64,000 nucleotides of DNA from contig CALSLL010000002.1 in NCBI GenBank assembly GCA_943787185.1, forward strand, positions 248,001 through 312,000, in the 5' to 3' direction. The notes under the pieces are model-generated. The model was not told where the DNA came from. It was given only the letters and a program-made list of their open reading frames with translations, and searched no databases. Origin of the DNA: UBA10349 sp003485905. Its GTDB lineage: Bacteria; Pseudomonadota; Gammaproteobacteria; Arenicellales; Arenicellaceae. The translations under genes and the position numbers were made by a program. This document shows, piece after piece, positions 26,115 through 35,760 of the stretch (its first letter is position 1; each line of letters opens with the position of its first letter).

Positions 26115-27146
26115 TTACGCGTCGCAATCCCACTTTACGATGCTACGTTCGGGTTGCCAAACAAAAGTTTTCGCCAACTTGACCGGCGCAGTAAATGCGA
26201 CTGGGTCTGTAAAGGTAATCTGAAAATCTAGCTGCTCACCATTTTCGCTTGGGGTAAATCGCTCAATTACGTGCATATCTTCGCTTTGGATTGTGCCGCG
26301 ATCATCAAGATAAGGTGAGTTAAGTTTGGTGGTTTCAACCACCAATGTGTCGCCCTCCCAGATACCGATTGAGTAACCAAGTCTAGATGGCACAGCATCC
26401 TCATCATTGTGCTCCTCATTAGCATCGAGCATGTGAATCAAACGTCGGGCATCATCTTCTTCAAAGCTCAATAAAATATCGTTTCCGCTGCGAGAGAATT
26501 CAATTGGATGAGGCGTTCCCATAATGTGGGGAATACTCTTGGTCCAACAACTTTCAAGTTTCTCTCTATCGGGCACCCATTCAGATTTACGAGCAGCCGC
26601 GACTTCAGTAAGCGGATAGTTACCCCTGAAAATTGGAAAGTTCGGATCGCCAATAATAGTATTCCAAACGCGGAATATACCCTCGGCAGATTCTCTGGCG
26701 AGCTGCACAGCATCAGAATCGGCAGCATCAATTTCAAGCACCGGTGCATCGCCCATAAGCGCATAGTGGGGGCCTTCTACAAACTCGAGGATCACTTCGG
26801 TGCCATTCTCTAACAGTAAATTTAGCCCCTCCATGGCCGGAAGCCCACTTTTAGCGGGGTTTCCAAAAACTTTGACCATTTCACCAACTTCCACAAACGC
26901 AGTGTGATACCCGCGACTTCGAAATGCGCTTAGCGAGGTCAACTCGATATTCCATTCCGTGATATCCCCCGCAGCATCAGCCACGCCTATCCCGAGTCGC
27001 ACATGAGGGTTGCTCCAGTGCAAATCGGTGACCACACCCTCTATTTCAGTGGTTGCCGTTGGATCGAAGATTGCCAGGCTAGTATGGTGAGCATGTGCAA
27101 ACGTGCTTAGCAGTAGTGTTGTAAGGCATAAATTAAGAGTTTTCAT
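26115..27146 (-). CDS. DUF6152 family protein, long form
   Basis: 343-residue exported protein. Signal peptide 1-19 ends AHA and is followed by HHTSLAIFDPT (His20-His21). DUF6152 motifs: HWSNPHVRLGI, IELTSLSAF, RSRGYH, VGEMVKVFG. The C-terminal domain contains GYSIGIWEGDTLVVETTK, DDRGTIQS and DPVAFTAPVKL, ending WDCDA. It has the same length as the paralog at 16008-17039 and aligns with it throughout. It precedes the second tannase gene by 24 bp. Function unknown. Confidence 0.87.
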   Translation of the reverse strand: MKTLNLCLTTLLLSTFAHAHHTSLAIFDPTATTEIEGVVTDLHWSNPHVRLGIGVADAAGDITEWNIELTSLSAFRSRGYHTAFVEVGEMVKVFGNPAKSGLPAMEGLNLLLENGTEVILEFVEGPHYALMGDAPVLEIDAADSDAVQLARESAEGIFRVWNTIIGDPNFPIFRGNYPLTEVAAARKSEWVPDREKLESCWTKSIPHIMGTPHPIEFSRSGNDILLSFEEDDARRLIHMLDANEEHNDEDAVPSRLGYSIGIWEGDTLVVETTKLNSPYLDDRGTIQSEDMHVIERFTPSENGEQLDFQITFTDPVAFTAPVKLAKTFVWQPERSIVKWDCDA

Positions 27147-27350
27147 AAGAATTCCAAAATGATTTTAGATTAGTGAAAGAAAATACTCCGGCTTTCATTT
27201 GTGCTTGGTATGTTCTTATAGCCGATCATGCTAAGTCCCATGTTATCAATAGTTGCTTAGGGCTTCATCATATCAGGGGATGTTGAAACTGTTCATAAAC
27301 GTTAGAATACCCAACCCCTATTTCGGGTCCGTATCTATCTGGAATTCATC

Positions 27351-28865
27351 ATGACTGTTATTAAACAAGACGATCTTATCGATAGCGTTTTCGACGCTTT
27401 ACAATTTATTTCGTATTACCATCCAAAGGACTTTGTGGATGCGATGCATGACGCCTATCAGCGTGAGGAGTCGCAGGCGGCGAAAGACGCGATAGCGCAA
27501 ATATTAATTAATTCGCGGATGTGTGCCGAAGGGCATCGACCGATTTGTCAGGATACCGGTATTGTTACCATCTTCGTTAAGGTAGGCATGAATGTTCAGT
27601 GGGATTCTGATTTAAACCTTACCGACATGATTAACGAAGGGGTTCGGCGGGCTTATTTGCACCCGGACAATGTCTTGCGTGGTTCTATTCTTGCTGACCC
27701 AGCGGGTAAACGAATCAATACCAAGGACAATACGCCTGCGGTTATTCACTACGAAATAGTTGACGGAGACAAGGTTGAGGTTGACGTGGCGGCCAAAGGT
27801 GGAGGCTCTGAGAACAAAGCCAAGATGGCCATGTTGAACCCGAATGACGATATTGTGGAGTGGGTGTTAAAGACTGTGCCAACTATGGGTGCGGGTTGGT
27901 GTCCACCGGGTATGCTGGGAATTGGCATTGGTGGTACCGCCGAGAAAGCAGCGGTAATGGCTAAGGAAGTATTGATGGAATCTATCGATATTCAGGAGCT
28001 AATCGCGCGCGGGCCGAGTAATCGTATTGAAGAACTGCGAATTGAGCTTTATGAAAAAGTAAACAATCTCGGCATTGGTGCACAAGGCCTGGGCGGTTTA
28101 ACGACTGTATTGGATGTAAAAATTAAAGATTACCCAACTCATGCAGCGAGCAAGCCGATAGCGATTATTCCGAATTGTGCAGCAACGCGGCATGCGCATT
28201 TTGTGTTGGATGGATCTGGGCCTTCGTTGCAAACACTGCCCAAACTCGAAGACTGGCCGGAAATCACCTGGGAAGTTGGGCCGACTGCCAAGCGAATAAA
28301 TCTGGACGAAATAACTCCGGAAGAGATTCAAACCTGGACACCGGGGCAAACCATTTTGCTATCGGGTAAATTATTAACCGGGCGCGACGCGGCGCATAAA
28401 AAAATTCAGAGTCTGCTCGAAGCGGGTGAGCCAATGCCAAATGGCGTGGACTTTACCAACCGGTTTATTTATTACGTCGGGCCGGTAGACGCAGTTCGTG
28501 ATGAAGCCGTCGGGCCAGCCGGACCAACGACCGCTACACGGATGGATAAATTTACCGACATGATGTTAGGTGAATTGGGTTTGATCGGCATGGTCGGTAA
28601 AGCTGAGCGTGGCCCTGCCACCATAGCGAGCATTAAAAAACACAAAGCCGTTTATTTGATGGCGGTAGGTGGTGCTGCATATTTGGTGAGCAAGGCCATC
28701 ACCAATTCTCGCGTGGTCGCGTTTGAAGAATTGGGCATGGAAGCAATCCATGAGTTCGAGGTTAAGGACATGCCAGTTACCGTGGCAGTTGATACTGCAG
28801 GCCAGGCGGTACACACCACTGGCCCAGCTGAGTGGAAAGAGATTATTTTTAAGAAGCAAGCCTAA
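27351..28865 (+). CDS. fumA: Class I fumarate hydratase
   Basis: 504-residue oxygen-sensitive [4Fe-4S] fumarase converting fumarate and L-malate in the TCA cycle. Cluster ligands are expected at Cys66 (PICQDTG), Cys184 (GWCPPGM) and Cys276 (PNCAATRH); the spacing (118 and 92) matches E. coli FumA and Leishmania fumarase (119 and 94). The N-terminal alpha domain and the C-terminal beta domain (GPAGPTTATRMD, GKAERG) are in one chain, as in FumA/FumB. Cytosolic. The pirin gene follows 32 bp downstream in the same direction. A class I tartrate-type dehydratase is a less likely alternative. Confidence 0.95.
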   Translation: MTVIKQDDLIDSVFDALQFISYYHPKDFVDAMHDAYQREESQAAKDAIAQILINSRMCAEGHRPICQDTGIVTIFVKVGMNVQWDSDLNLTDMINEGVRRAYLHPDNVLRGSILADPAGKRINTKDNTPAVIHYEIVDGDKVEVDVAAKGGGSENKAKMAMLNPNDDIVEWVLKTVPTMGAGWCPPGMLGIGIGGTAEKAAVMAKEVLMESIDIQELIARGPSNRIEELRIELYEKVNNLGIGAQGLGGLTTVLDVKIKDYPTHAASKPIAIIPNCAATRHAHFVLDGSGPSLQTLPKLEDWPEITWEVGPTAKRINLDEITPEEIQTWTPGQTILLSGKLLTGRDAAHKKIQSLLEAGEPMPNGVDFTNRFIYYVGPVDAVRDEAVGPAGPTTATRMDKFTDMMLGELGLIGMVGKAERGPATIASIKKHKAVYLMAVGGAAYLVSKAITNSRVVAFEELGMEAIHEFEVKDMPVTVAVDTAGQAVHTTGPAEWKEIIFKKQA

Positions 28866-28897
28866 GTGGTATCGACCGAAGCCTGCGGAGGGAAAAA

Positions 28898-29794
28898 ATG
28901 AGTGATTCCAGCGTTATTGATTTAATTATAGAGCCGAGCGAGAAAGACCTTGGTGAATTTACCGTGCGGCGTGCTTTGCCTTCAGTTAAGCAACGAATGG
29001 TTGGGCCTTGGCTATTTTTTGATCATATGGGCCCTGCGACATTTGCGCCGGGTCAGGGTGTCAACGTGCGGCCGCATCCACATATTAATTTGGCCACGGT
29101 GACCTATTTGTTTGATGGCGAGATTTTACATAGGGATTCACTGGGGAGCGTACAGGCGATTCGACCGGGTGACTTAAATTTGATGGTCGCCGGCAGAGGC
29201 ATTGTTCACTCAGAGCGAGAGAGAGCAGAAGTGAATGCCGTGGAACATGGTCTGCACGGTTTACAGCTGTGGCTGGCCTTGCCAGAGGAAGATGAAGAAA
29301 TAGAGCCTGCCTTTTATCACTACCCAAGTGATGTATTGCCAGCGATTGAGGTTAATGGTGTTGCAGTGCGAGTAATGATTGGGAGCGCGTATGGGGAAAC
29401 ATCGCCAACCAAAACATATGCAGAGACTTTGTATGTTGAAGCGGACTTAAAAAAGGGCCAGACATTGGTGTTGCCCGAAGCTGATGAACGAGCGTTATAT
29501 TTAGTGGCTGGGCAGGTTGAGGCGCACCCTGTGGGCGGTGCGGGTATAGAAACGACTCAATTGGAAAAATATAACTTAGCGGTACTCAAACAGGACGTAG
29601 AAGTACATGTTACTGCATTCGAAGATAGTCGATTGGCGTTAATCGGTGGCGAAAATATTGGGCCGCGTCATTTGTTTTGGAACTTTGCTTCGAGCAGCAA
29701 AGAGCGGATGGAGCAAGCAGGTCAGGACTGGAAAAATGGGGTGTTTCCTAAAGTGCCGGGTGATGATTTGGAGTTTATCCCGCTGCCTGAATAG
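28898..29794 (+). CDS. Pirin family protein
   Basis: 298-residue bicupin. The N-terminal cupin has metal ligands in VRPHPHINL and in GRGIVHSE (His-x-His plus a later His and Glu), as in human pirin and E. coli YhhW. The C-terminal cupin is degenerate. Known members act as quercetinases or redox-sensing regulators. ATG 28898 is preceded by GCGGAGGG. It is co-directional with fumA (32 bp gap) and may be on the same transcript. Convergent with fprA. Confidence 0.93.
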   Translation: MSDSSVIDLIIEPSEKDLGEFTVRRALPSVKQRMVGPWLFFDHMGPATFAPGQGVNVRPHPHINLATVTYLFDGEILHRDSLGSVQAIRPGDLNLMVAGRGIVHSERERAEVNAVEHGLHGLQLWLALPEEDEEIEPAFYHYPSDVLPAIEVNGVAVRVMIGSAYGETSPTKTYAETLYVEADLKKGQTLVLPEADERALYLVAGQVEAHPVGGAGIETTQLEKYNLAVLKQDVEVHVTAFEDSRLALIGGENIGPRHLFWNFASSSKERMEQAGQDWKNGVFPKVPGDDLEFIPLPE

Positions 29795-29934
29795 AGATCT
29801 CCGCACGATTGTTATTTCGCCCTCTAGCTGCGGTAAAAACGTACTCAATCGGTCATTTATAATTTATAAACTCCCTCTTTCCGTGCTTTTTTGCCTTGCC
29901 AGAGAACAAATTCCCTGCTCGTGCAAAGATCTCT

Positions 29935-31302
29935 TTAGTCGAGAACTGCGAGCATCTCCTCAACGGTCAGAAACTTTTCTCTTGGCTTATCGCCTTTGGC
30001 GCGTGCCACTTCTGCGTCGTCTATCTCTTTCCACTCGGCAAAATTGATTGGGCGTTTGCCTTCGCTGACTAGTTGCTCGCGTAATGCCGCACTGCTGCGG
30101 TTAGGTGCAACCGTTAAGCTGGCGACATCGTCGACCAAATGAGTAATGGTTTCTTTACTATCGACCTTATTGGTGCCAATAACGCCACTTGGGCCACGTT
30201 TTATCCAGCCGCTGGTGTAGAGCCCAGTTTGCACTTTACCATCGACGGTTACGCGGCCTTCAACATTGGGAACGCCGCCCCACGAGTCATCAAAAGGGAT
30301 ACCCTCGATAGGTCTACCGCGATAGCCGATGCAACTAAATACCAAGCCACAGGGTATGGTTTCAGTGTCGTCAATCGAGTTAGGTCTGCGTGATCCGGCG
30401 GCGCCACTTAAACGATTTGTTTGCAGTGTGATTTTTTCAATTTTGCCATCACCTTCAATCGAGACCGGACTACGCAAGAAGAGGAATTTTATATGTTGGT
30501 CTCTATCCGATGGCTGATCCGAATAGCCTTCAAAAATTGGCATAAACTTACGCGCGTGACCGTGATCTTTGAACTCTAGTTCTTCTAGGTCTTCGGCATC
30601 GAGGGCCATAGCATCTTCGTTGATGTGGAAAGAGGTGTTTTCTAGATGATCAAATTCACGAATCTCTGGCGAGGTGAAGCTGGCTTGTACCGGACCTCGA
30701 CGACCCGCGATGTAAACTGTTTTTACCTTGCTGGCTGCAAGTTTCTCGATAATGGGTGTCGCCATATCGGTTTTGGCCAGCTCCTCTGGGGTGTGCATTA
30801 GAATTCGTGCGATATCTAACGCAACATTACCGTTACCGACGACTACGGCGGTCTCGCTGGAAAGATCAAAGTCTTTAAGTTCAATCGCCGGGTGGCCGTT
30901 ATACCAATTAATAAACTGTTCGGCGCTATAACTACCTTCTAGTTCTTCCCCGGGGATACCGAGCTTTCGAGGTTTCTGTGCTCCAGTGGAGATGAGTATG
31001 GCATCGTAATACTCGCGCAGGGTTTCAACACTGACGTCGGCACCTAACTTGGTATTGCCAAAATAATTGAAGTTTTCTTCAATGCCGGTTTTATCAAAGC
31101 GGTTAATAACCGTGCGCATTTTCGGATGATCGGGTGCAACACCGTGGCGCACTAGTCCATAAGGGCAGGGAAGTGACTCAAACAGGTCAACTTCACAATG
31201 AATGTCGTTTCGCAGTAGAAGCTCCGCGGCATAAAACCCTGCTGGGCCAGCGCCCACAACGGCTACTCTAAGCGGTAAATCGGATGAACCTAGCTCTGCC
31301 AT
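29935..31302 (-). CDS. Ferredoxin/flavodoxin-NADP reductase (adrenodoxin reductase type)
   Basis: 455-residue FAD enzyme of the FprA/adrenodoxin-reductase family. FAD motif VAVVGAGPAGFYAAE at about 12-26 and an NADP motif VVVGNGNVALDIARIL at about 155-170. LPCPYGLVRHGVAPDHP and the C-terminal GWIKRGPSGVIGTN are family-specific. It transfers electrons between NADPH and ferredoxin. It follows gcvP by 98 bp on the same strand and may be read from the gcv transcript or its own promoter. A role in supplying redox power to Fe-S enzymes is possible but not shown. Confidence 0.93.
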   Translation of the reverse strand: MAELGSSDLPLRVAVVGAGPAGFYAAELLLRNDIHCEVDLFESLPCPYGLVRHGVAPDHPKMRTVINRFDKTGIEENFNYFGNTKLGADVSVETLREYYDAILISTGAQKPRKLGIPGEELEGSYSAEQFINWYNGHPAIELKDFDLSSETAVVVGNGNVALDIARILMHTPEELAKTDMATPIIEKLAASKVKTVYIAGRRGPVQASFTSPEIREFDHLENTSFHINEDAMALDAEDLEELEFKDHGHARKFMPIFEGYSDQPSDRDQHIKFLFLRSPVSIEGDGKIEKITLQTNRLSGAAGSRRPNSIDDTETIPCGLVFSCIGYRGRPIEGIPFDDSWGGVPNVEGRVTVDGKVQTGLYTSGWIKRGPSGVIGTNKVDSKETITHLVDDVASLTVAPNRSSAALREQLVSEGKRPINFAEWKEIDDAEVARAKGDKPREKFLTVEEMLAVLD

Positions 31303-31400
31303 ATCTCGTCAAAAACCATACGGTTGTTTGTTATTGTGCCAGCGATTCTAGCGAGGATATCTAAAGATTGCGATAGGCAGTTTGCAAAAATACCGCGTGA

Positions 31401-34241
31401 CTAATTTTCTTGATAGTCGCTAAGCGGTGGGCAGCTGCATACCAGGTTTCTATCACCGAATACATTGTCGATTCGACCTACTGGCGGCCAATACTTGTTG
31501 GCCGAATCCGCATGTTCGTCAGGAGTAAGCGCTTGACGAATAGAATATGGGCGATCCCATTCCATAACGCTTTCCAATGTATGCGGGGCATTAGATAAGG
31601 GATTATTGTCTTCGGGTAGCTCGCCATTCTTAATCGCGAGGTATTCGCTGTGGATAGCGCGCATCGCGCGACAAAATCGCTCAATTTCTTCCAGTGATTC
31701 GCTTTCGGTCGGTTCAATCATCAATGTGCCAGGTACCGGGAATGACATTGTCGGTGCGTGAAAACCAAAATCGATCAAACGTTTGGCGATGTCATCAACC
31801 GTCACGTTGCCATCGGCTTTCATTGGGCGTGTATCAATAATACATTCGTGCGCGACCAAACCTTCGTTGCCGGTATACAGGACCGGGTAGATATCCTTTA
31901 GTCGATGCGCAATATAGTTGGCATTTAATATTGCGACCTGGGTTGCTTTTTTTAAGCCTTCGGCACCCATCATCCGGATGTACATCCATGATATTGGCAA
32001 GATGCTGGCACTGCCAAATGGCGCGCCGCTAATGGTTGCTCCGATGCGCTCTTGGTTTAGGGCATCTTGTGGTAAATAAGGCGCAAGGTGTTCTGCGACC
32101 GCGACTGGACCGACACCAGGGCCACCGCCACCATGGGGAATACAAAATGTTTTGTGCAAATTTAAATGCGACACGTCGCCACCAAAATGTCCGGGTTTAG
32201 CGACTCCGACCATTGCGTTTAGATTTGCGCCGTCAATGTAAACTTGCCCGCCCGCATCGTGGACCTTGCCACATACTTGCGATACATGATCTTCGAACAC
32301 ACCATGAGTCGATGGGTAGGTAATCATGATTGCAGCAATATCGTTTTGATGTTCAGCTATGCAACGATCGAGGTCATCTAGATCGACGTTACCGGCTTCG
32401 TCACAGGCGACGACAACCACTCGCATATCCACCATTTGTGCACTGGCCGGGTTAGTGCCGTGGGCCGATTGTGGAATTAAACAAATATTTCGTTGAGTGT
32501 CGCCATTAGCGATGTGGTACTGGCGTATCGCCAGTAGGCCCGTATATTCGCCTTGCGAGCCCGCATTGGGTTGCAGCGATACAGCCGCGTAACCTGTGCA
32601 AACACACAACATTTCTTCGAGTTGCCGAATCATTTCGCGGTAACCGTGCCATTGTTCGGGCGGTGCGAACGGGTGGATACTGTTTATTTCTGGCCAACTC
32701 ACCGGCATCATTTCTACTGCGGCGTTGAGCTTCATGGTGCATGAGCCAAGTGGAATCATGGATTGATCCAAGGCTATGTCTTTATTCGATAAGCGTTTCA
32801 AGTAGCGCATCATTTCCGTTTCGCTGCGGTATTGATGGAATACAGGTTGGCTCAAGAAGTTGTCGGTTCTTAATAGCGCGCTGTCGATATTGGCGTCATT
32901 GCCAGAGGCGTTTTTAGATTCACTTGTAAGTTTAAGGTCCAGCGCAGCAGTGAGCTGATCGAGATCATCTATCGACGTGGTTTCGTCTAGACTGATGGCT
33001 AATTGGTCGTCGTTTAATTTTCGAAGATTAAACCCAGCACTAACGGCTGCGTTTAACAGTGCATCGGTTTTCATTCCGCTGTTAAAGCTGACGGTATCAA
33101 AATGCTGTTCACCAACGATTGTGTAATTTGCATCGACGAGGGCTTTTTTTAATTGGCTAAGTTTGGCCTGTACACCGAACGCAATTGCTCTTAAGCCATC
33201 CGACCCATGATACACAGCATATAAGGTGGCCATAATGGCGAGCAAAGCTTGTGCAGTACATATATTTGAAGTCGCCTTTTCACGGCGTATATGTTGCTCG
33301 CGGGTTTGTAAGGCGAGTCGGTAGGCTGGTTTGCCTGCGGTATCGATAGACTCTCCTACTAAGCGGCCAGGCATGGTGCGTTTTAACTTATCTTTTACTG
33401 CAAAAAAGCCAGCGTGTGGGCCGCCAAATCCCAGCGGTACGCCAAAACGTTGTGAATTTCCGACGACCACATCGGCGCCAAGTTCACCAGCCGATCTTAT
33501 TAAAGTTAGAGCGAGTAGATCACTGGCGACGACCGAAATTGCATTGTTCTGCTGCGCACTATTAAACAGTTGCGAGCAATCAAGAATACGTCCATCTGTT
33601 GTCGGATACTGCACAATCAGTCCGAACACATCATCCCAATCCAGCTTGCTGTGGTCGTCTTCACTTTCATCAAAGTAAGCTAGCTGGATACCAATAGGTT
33701 CGGCACGCGTGGCTAACAAATCAATTGTTTGTGGATGGCACAGTGTTGAAACTAAAAATGTTGATTTACGCCCCTTGGTTTGGCGGTGGGCCAAGGTCAT
33801 TGCTTCAGCAGCGGCCGTTGCTTCATCTAAAAGAGAGGCATTGGCAATGTCCATGCCGGTAAGTTCGGTGACCATGGTTTGGTAGTAGAAGAGCACTTCT
33901 AATCTACCCTGTGAAATCTCCGGTTGGTATGGTGTGTAGGCGGTATACCAGGCTGGGTTTTCGAACACATTGCGTTGGATAACTGCCGGTACTAGCGTAT
34001 TGGAATAGCCCTGTCCGATGAGACTTTTTAGTACCAAGTTTTGGCTGACAAGCGCTTTTAGTTCGGCTAGTGCTTGGTGCTCCGAGGCGGCTGGGCCGAG
34101 GTTCAGTTCAGAGTTGTCCAGAATGCTTTTGGGAACTACCGCCTGAGTTAGATCGTCCAGGGTTTTGTAACCCAAGGCATCGAGCATGGTTTGAACGTCT
34201 TCGTCACGTGGACCCAGATGTCTTTCACTAAAAGCTCCCAT
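31401..34241 (-). CDS. gcvP: Glycine dehydrogenase (decarboxylating), P-protein
   Basis: 946-residue PLP enzyme that decarboxylates glycine and passes the aminomethyl group to lipoyl H-protein. It is the one-chain P-protein (alpha plus beta halves). FSERHLGPRDED at the N-terminus and the PLP-lysine site LNLHKTFCIPHGGGGPG in the C-terminal half are intact. The start ATG (34239-34241) is 2 bp after the gcvT stop (34244-34246), so translation is probably coupled. Expression should follow the glycine riboswitch upstream of gcvT. gcvH is not adjacent or elsewhere in the window. Confidence 0.98.
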   Translation of the reverse strand: MGAFSERHLGPRDEDVQTMLDALGYKTLDDLTQAVVPKSILDNSELNLGPAASEHQALAELKALVSQNLVLKSLIGQGYSNTLVPAVIQRNVFENPAWYTAYTPYQPEISQGRLEVLFYYQTMVTELTGMDIANASLLDEATAAAEAMTLAHRQTKGRKSTFLVSTLCHPQTIDLLATRAEPIGIQLAYFDESEDDHSKLDWDDVFGLIVQYPTTDGRILDCSQLFNSAQQNNAISVVASDLLALTLIRSAGELGADVVVGNSQRFGVPLGFGGPHAGFFAVKDKLKRTMPGRLVGESIDTAGKPAYRLALQTREQHIRREKATSNICTAQALLAIMATLYAVYHGSDGLRAIAFGVQAKLSQLKKALVDANYTIVGEQHFDTVSFNSGMKTDALLNAAVSAGFNLRKLNDDQLAISLDETTSIDDLDQLTAALDLKLTSESKNASGNDANIDSALLRTDNFLSQPVFHQYRSETEMMRYLKRLSNKDIALDQSMIPLGSCTMKLNAAVEMMPVSWPEINSIHPFAPPEQWHGYREMIRQLEEMLCVCTGYAAVSLQPNAGSQGEYTGLLAIRQYHIANGDTQRNICLIPQSAHGTNPASAQMVDMRVVVVACDEAGNVDLDDLDRCIAEHQNDIAAIMITYPSTHGVFEDHVSQVCGKVHDAGGQVYIDGANLNAMVGVAKPGHFGGDVSHLNLHKTFCIPHGGGGPGVGPVAVAEHLAPYLPQDALNQERIGATISGAPFGSASILPISWMYIRMMGAEGLKKATQVAILNANYIAHRLKDIYPVLYTGNEGLVAHECIIDTRPMKADGNVTVDDIAKRLIDFGFHAPTMSFPVPGTLMIEPTESESLEEIERFCRAMRAIHSEYLAIKNGELPEDNNPLSNAPHTLESVMEWDRPYSIRQALTPDEHADSANKYWPPVGRIDNVFGDRNLVCSCPPLSDYQEN

Positions 34242-34243
34242 GG

Positions 34244-35365
34244 CTATTTCCCCACTTGGCTGACGCCATTTTTAATAAACGGTACAGGCACAATGCGTGC
34301 CGCGACGGGTTTTTTGCGAATTTCTACGCTACATTTATTACCGGCATCACCTGAGATTCGCGCTAGTGCAATAGATTTCTCCAGGCTCGGTGACCAGGTG
34401 CCACTGGTGATTTCACCGCATTCTCGCCCATTGATTAACACCTTTTGGTGGCCACGCAATACACCACGATCTTCAAGTACCAAACCGACAAGCTGCTTAT
34501 GGGAGGATTGCATCTGATCTTCCAGCACTCGTCGGCCAATAAATTTTCGGGCATGATCTTGTAGAGATACTGTCCAAAGCAAACCAGACTCCAGCGGACT
34601 ATGCTGCTCGCCGAGATCATTACCGTACAAGCTTAATCCTGCTTCAAGTCGCAGGGTGTCGCGTGCGCCAAGGCCACAAGGTTGCAGACCAACATTTATT
34701 AGTGAGTCCCATAGGCCTGCTGCATCCCGGTTGGGTAAGATGACCTCTATACCGTTTTCACCGGTATAGCCGGTACGGCCTATGAACCATTCACTAATCT
34801 GTATTGAGCAAAACTTTTTAAGATCGGCGACCGGTTCTCCAACCAACGGGCCGACCGCCTGGTGAAACTTTTTAAGGGCATCGGGTCCTTGAACGGCAAT
34901 GAGCGCTAGCTCGGGTTGCTCTACGACGTTAACCGTGAAGTTCTTAGCTTGTTCGAGTAACCATTTTTTAACCTTGTTACGCGGCCCTGCGTTAGTAACT
35001 ACTCGGCAATGGTTGCTGGATAAATAGTAGGCAATTAGGTCATCGATTACGCCGCCGGTTTCGTTCAGCAAGCAGGAATATATTGCCTTACCTGGTGTGT
35101 TGCTGACACGATCAATATCGTTGGCGAGTATTTTGCGCAAGTAAGGGATTGTCTCATCACCTTCTATATCCCATACGGTCATATGAGAAACGTCGAATAT
35201 GCCTGCACTTTTGCGAACCGCAAGATGCTCTTCTATTTGGGAGCCATAGTTTACTGGTAAATGCCAACCACCAAAATCCACCATGCGAGCATCTAGGGCT
35301 ACATGCTGATCGAACAGCGGCGTTTGTTTGGGAGCAGGTGAAGTGGGTGGGGAACTTGTAGTCAT
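34244..35365 (-). CDS. gcvT: Aminomethyltransferase, glycine cleavage T-protein
   Basis: 373 residues from ATG 35365; a longer reading extends into the leader. THF-dependent enzyme that releases ammonia and forms 5,10-methylene-THF from the aminomethyl H-protein. Motifs: TPLFDQHVALDARMVDFGGWHLP near the start, FDVSHMTVWDIEG, RTGYTGENGIEV and the C-terminal GEITSGTWSPSLEKSIALA. Full-length for GcvT. It is the first gene after the tandem glycine riboswitch (35462-35760), leaving about 100 nt of leader between aptamers and start codon. Confidence 0.97.
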   Translation of the reverse strand: MTTSSPPTSPAPKQTPLFDQHVALDARMVDFGGWHLPVNYGSQIEEHLAVRKSAGIFDVSHMTVWDIEGDETIPYLRKILANDIDRVSNTPGKAIYSCLLNETGGVIDDLIAYYLSSNHCRVVTNAGPRNKVKKWLLEQAKNFTVNVVEQPELALIAVQGPDALKKFHQAVGPLVGEPVADLKKFCSIQISEWFIGRTGYTGENGIEVILPNRDAAGLWDSLINVGLQPCGLGARDTLRLEAGLSLYGNDLGEQHSPLESGLLWTVSLQDHARKFIGRRVLEDQMQSSHKQLVGLVLEDRGVLRGHQKVLINGRECGEITSGTWSPSLEKSIALARISGDAGNKCSVEIRKKPVAARIVPVPFIKNGVSQVGK

Positions 35366-35461
35366 AATCTGTAAGCGAAAAATTCGCTGTCTCGGTAGCC
35401 GTGCAATTAATAGGGCGTTACAAATACGATGTGCTACAGCAATAATTCGCTGCAACACGAT

Positions 35462-35760
35462 ATTTGCCCCTCTGTCCGGTTACCTGAGAGATCTAGGTGG
35501 CGAGTAATCGAACGATTATTCACACGCCTGCTACCCCTTCGGTGGATTGCTTATTCCAGCTTTTAATTAACTGCTATTAAAACGATTAAATGCAAATATT
35601 AAATTAGCAGTTAACGAATGACCTGAAATCAATTCGCTCTCCAGAGACGGTGTATCAAATCTGCGGTCCTGATTGCCTGAGCGGTTACGGGCTCGTTGCG
35701 CCTTCGGCGGATTCTTTGCACTTAAAACAGAGTGCTAAGAAACTCTCTCCCGCAGATTGT
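35462..35760 (-). ncRNA. Tandem glycine riboswitch (two gcvT-type aptamers)
   Basis: Two glycine aptamers in tandem, transcribed toward gcvT. Aptamer 1 (about 35658-35758): a perfect 9-bp P1 (AATCTGCGG with CCGCAGATT), GGGAGAGA after P1, the conserved CCGAAGGCGCAA loop and CTCAGGCA. Aptamer 2 (about 35465-35650): CTCTGGAGAGC, CCGAAGGGG, CTCTCAGG and CAGAGG closing its P1, with a long variable stem (TTAACTGCTA against TAGCAGTTAA). Glycine binding normally switches on gcv genes. The expression platform between 35465 and 35366 is not resolved by eye. Confidence 0.93.
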
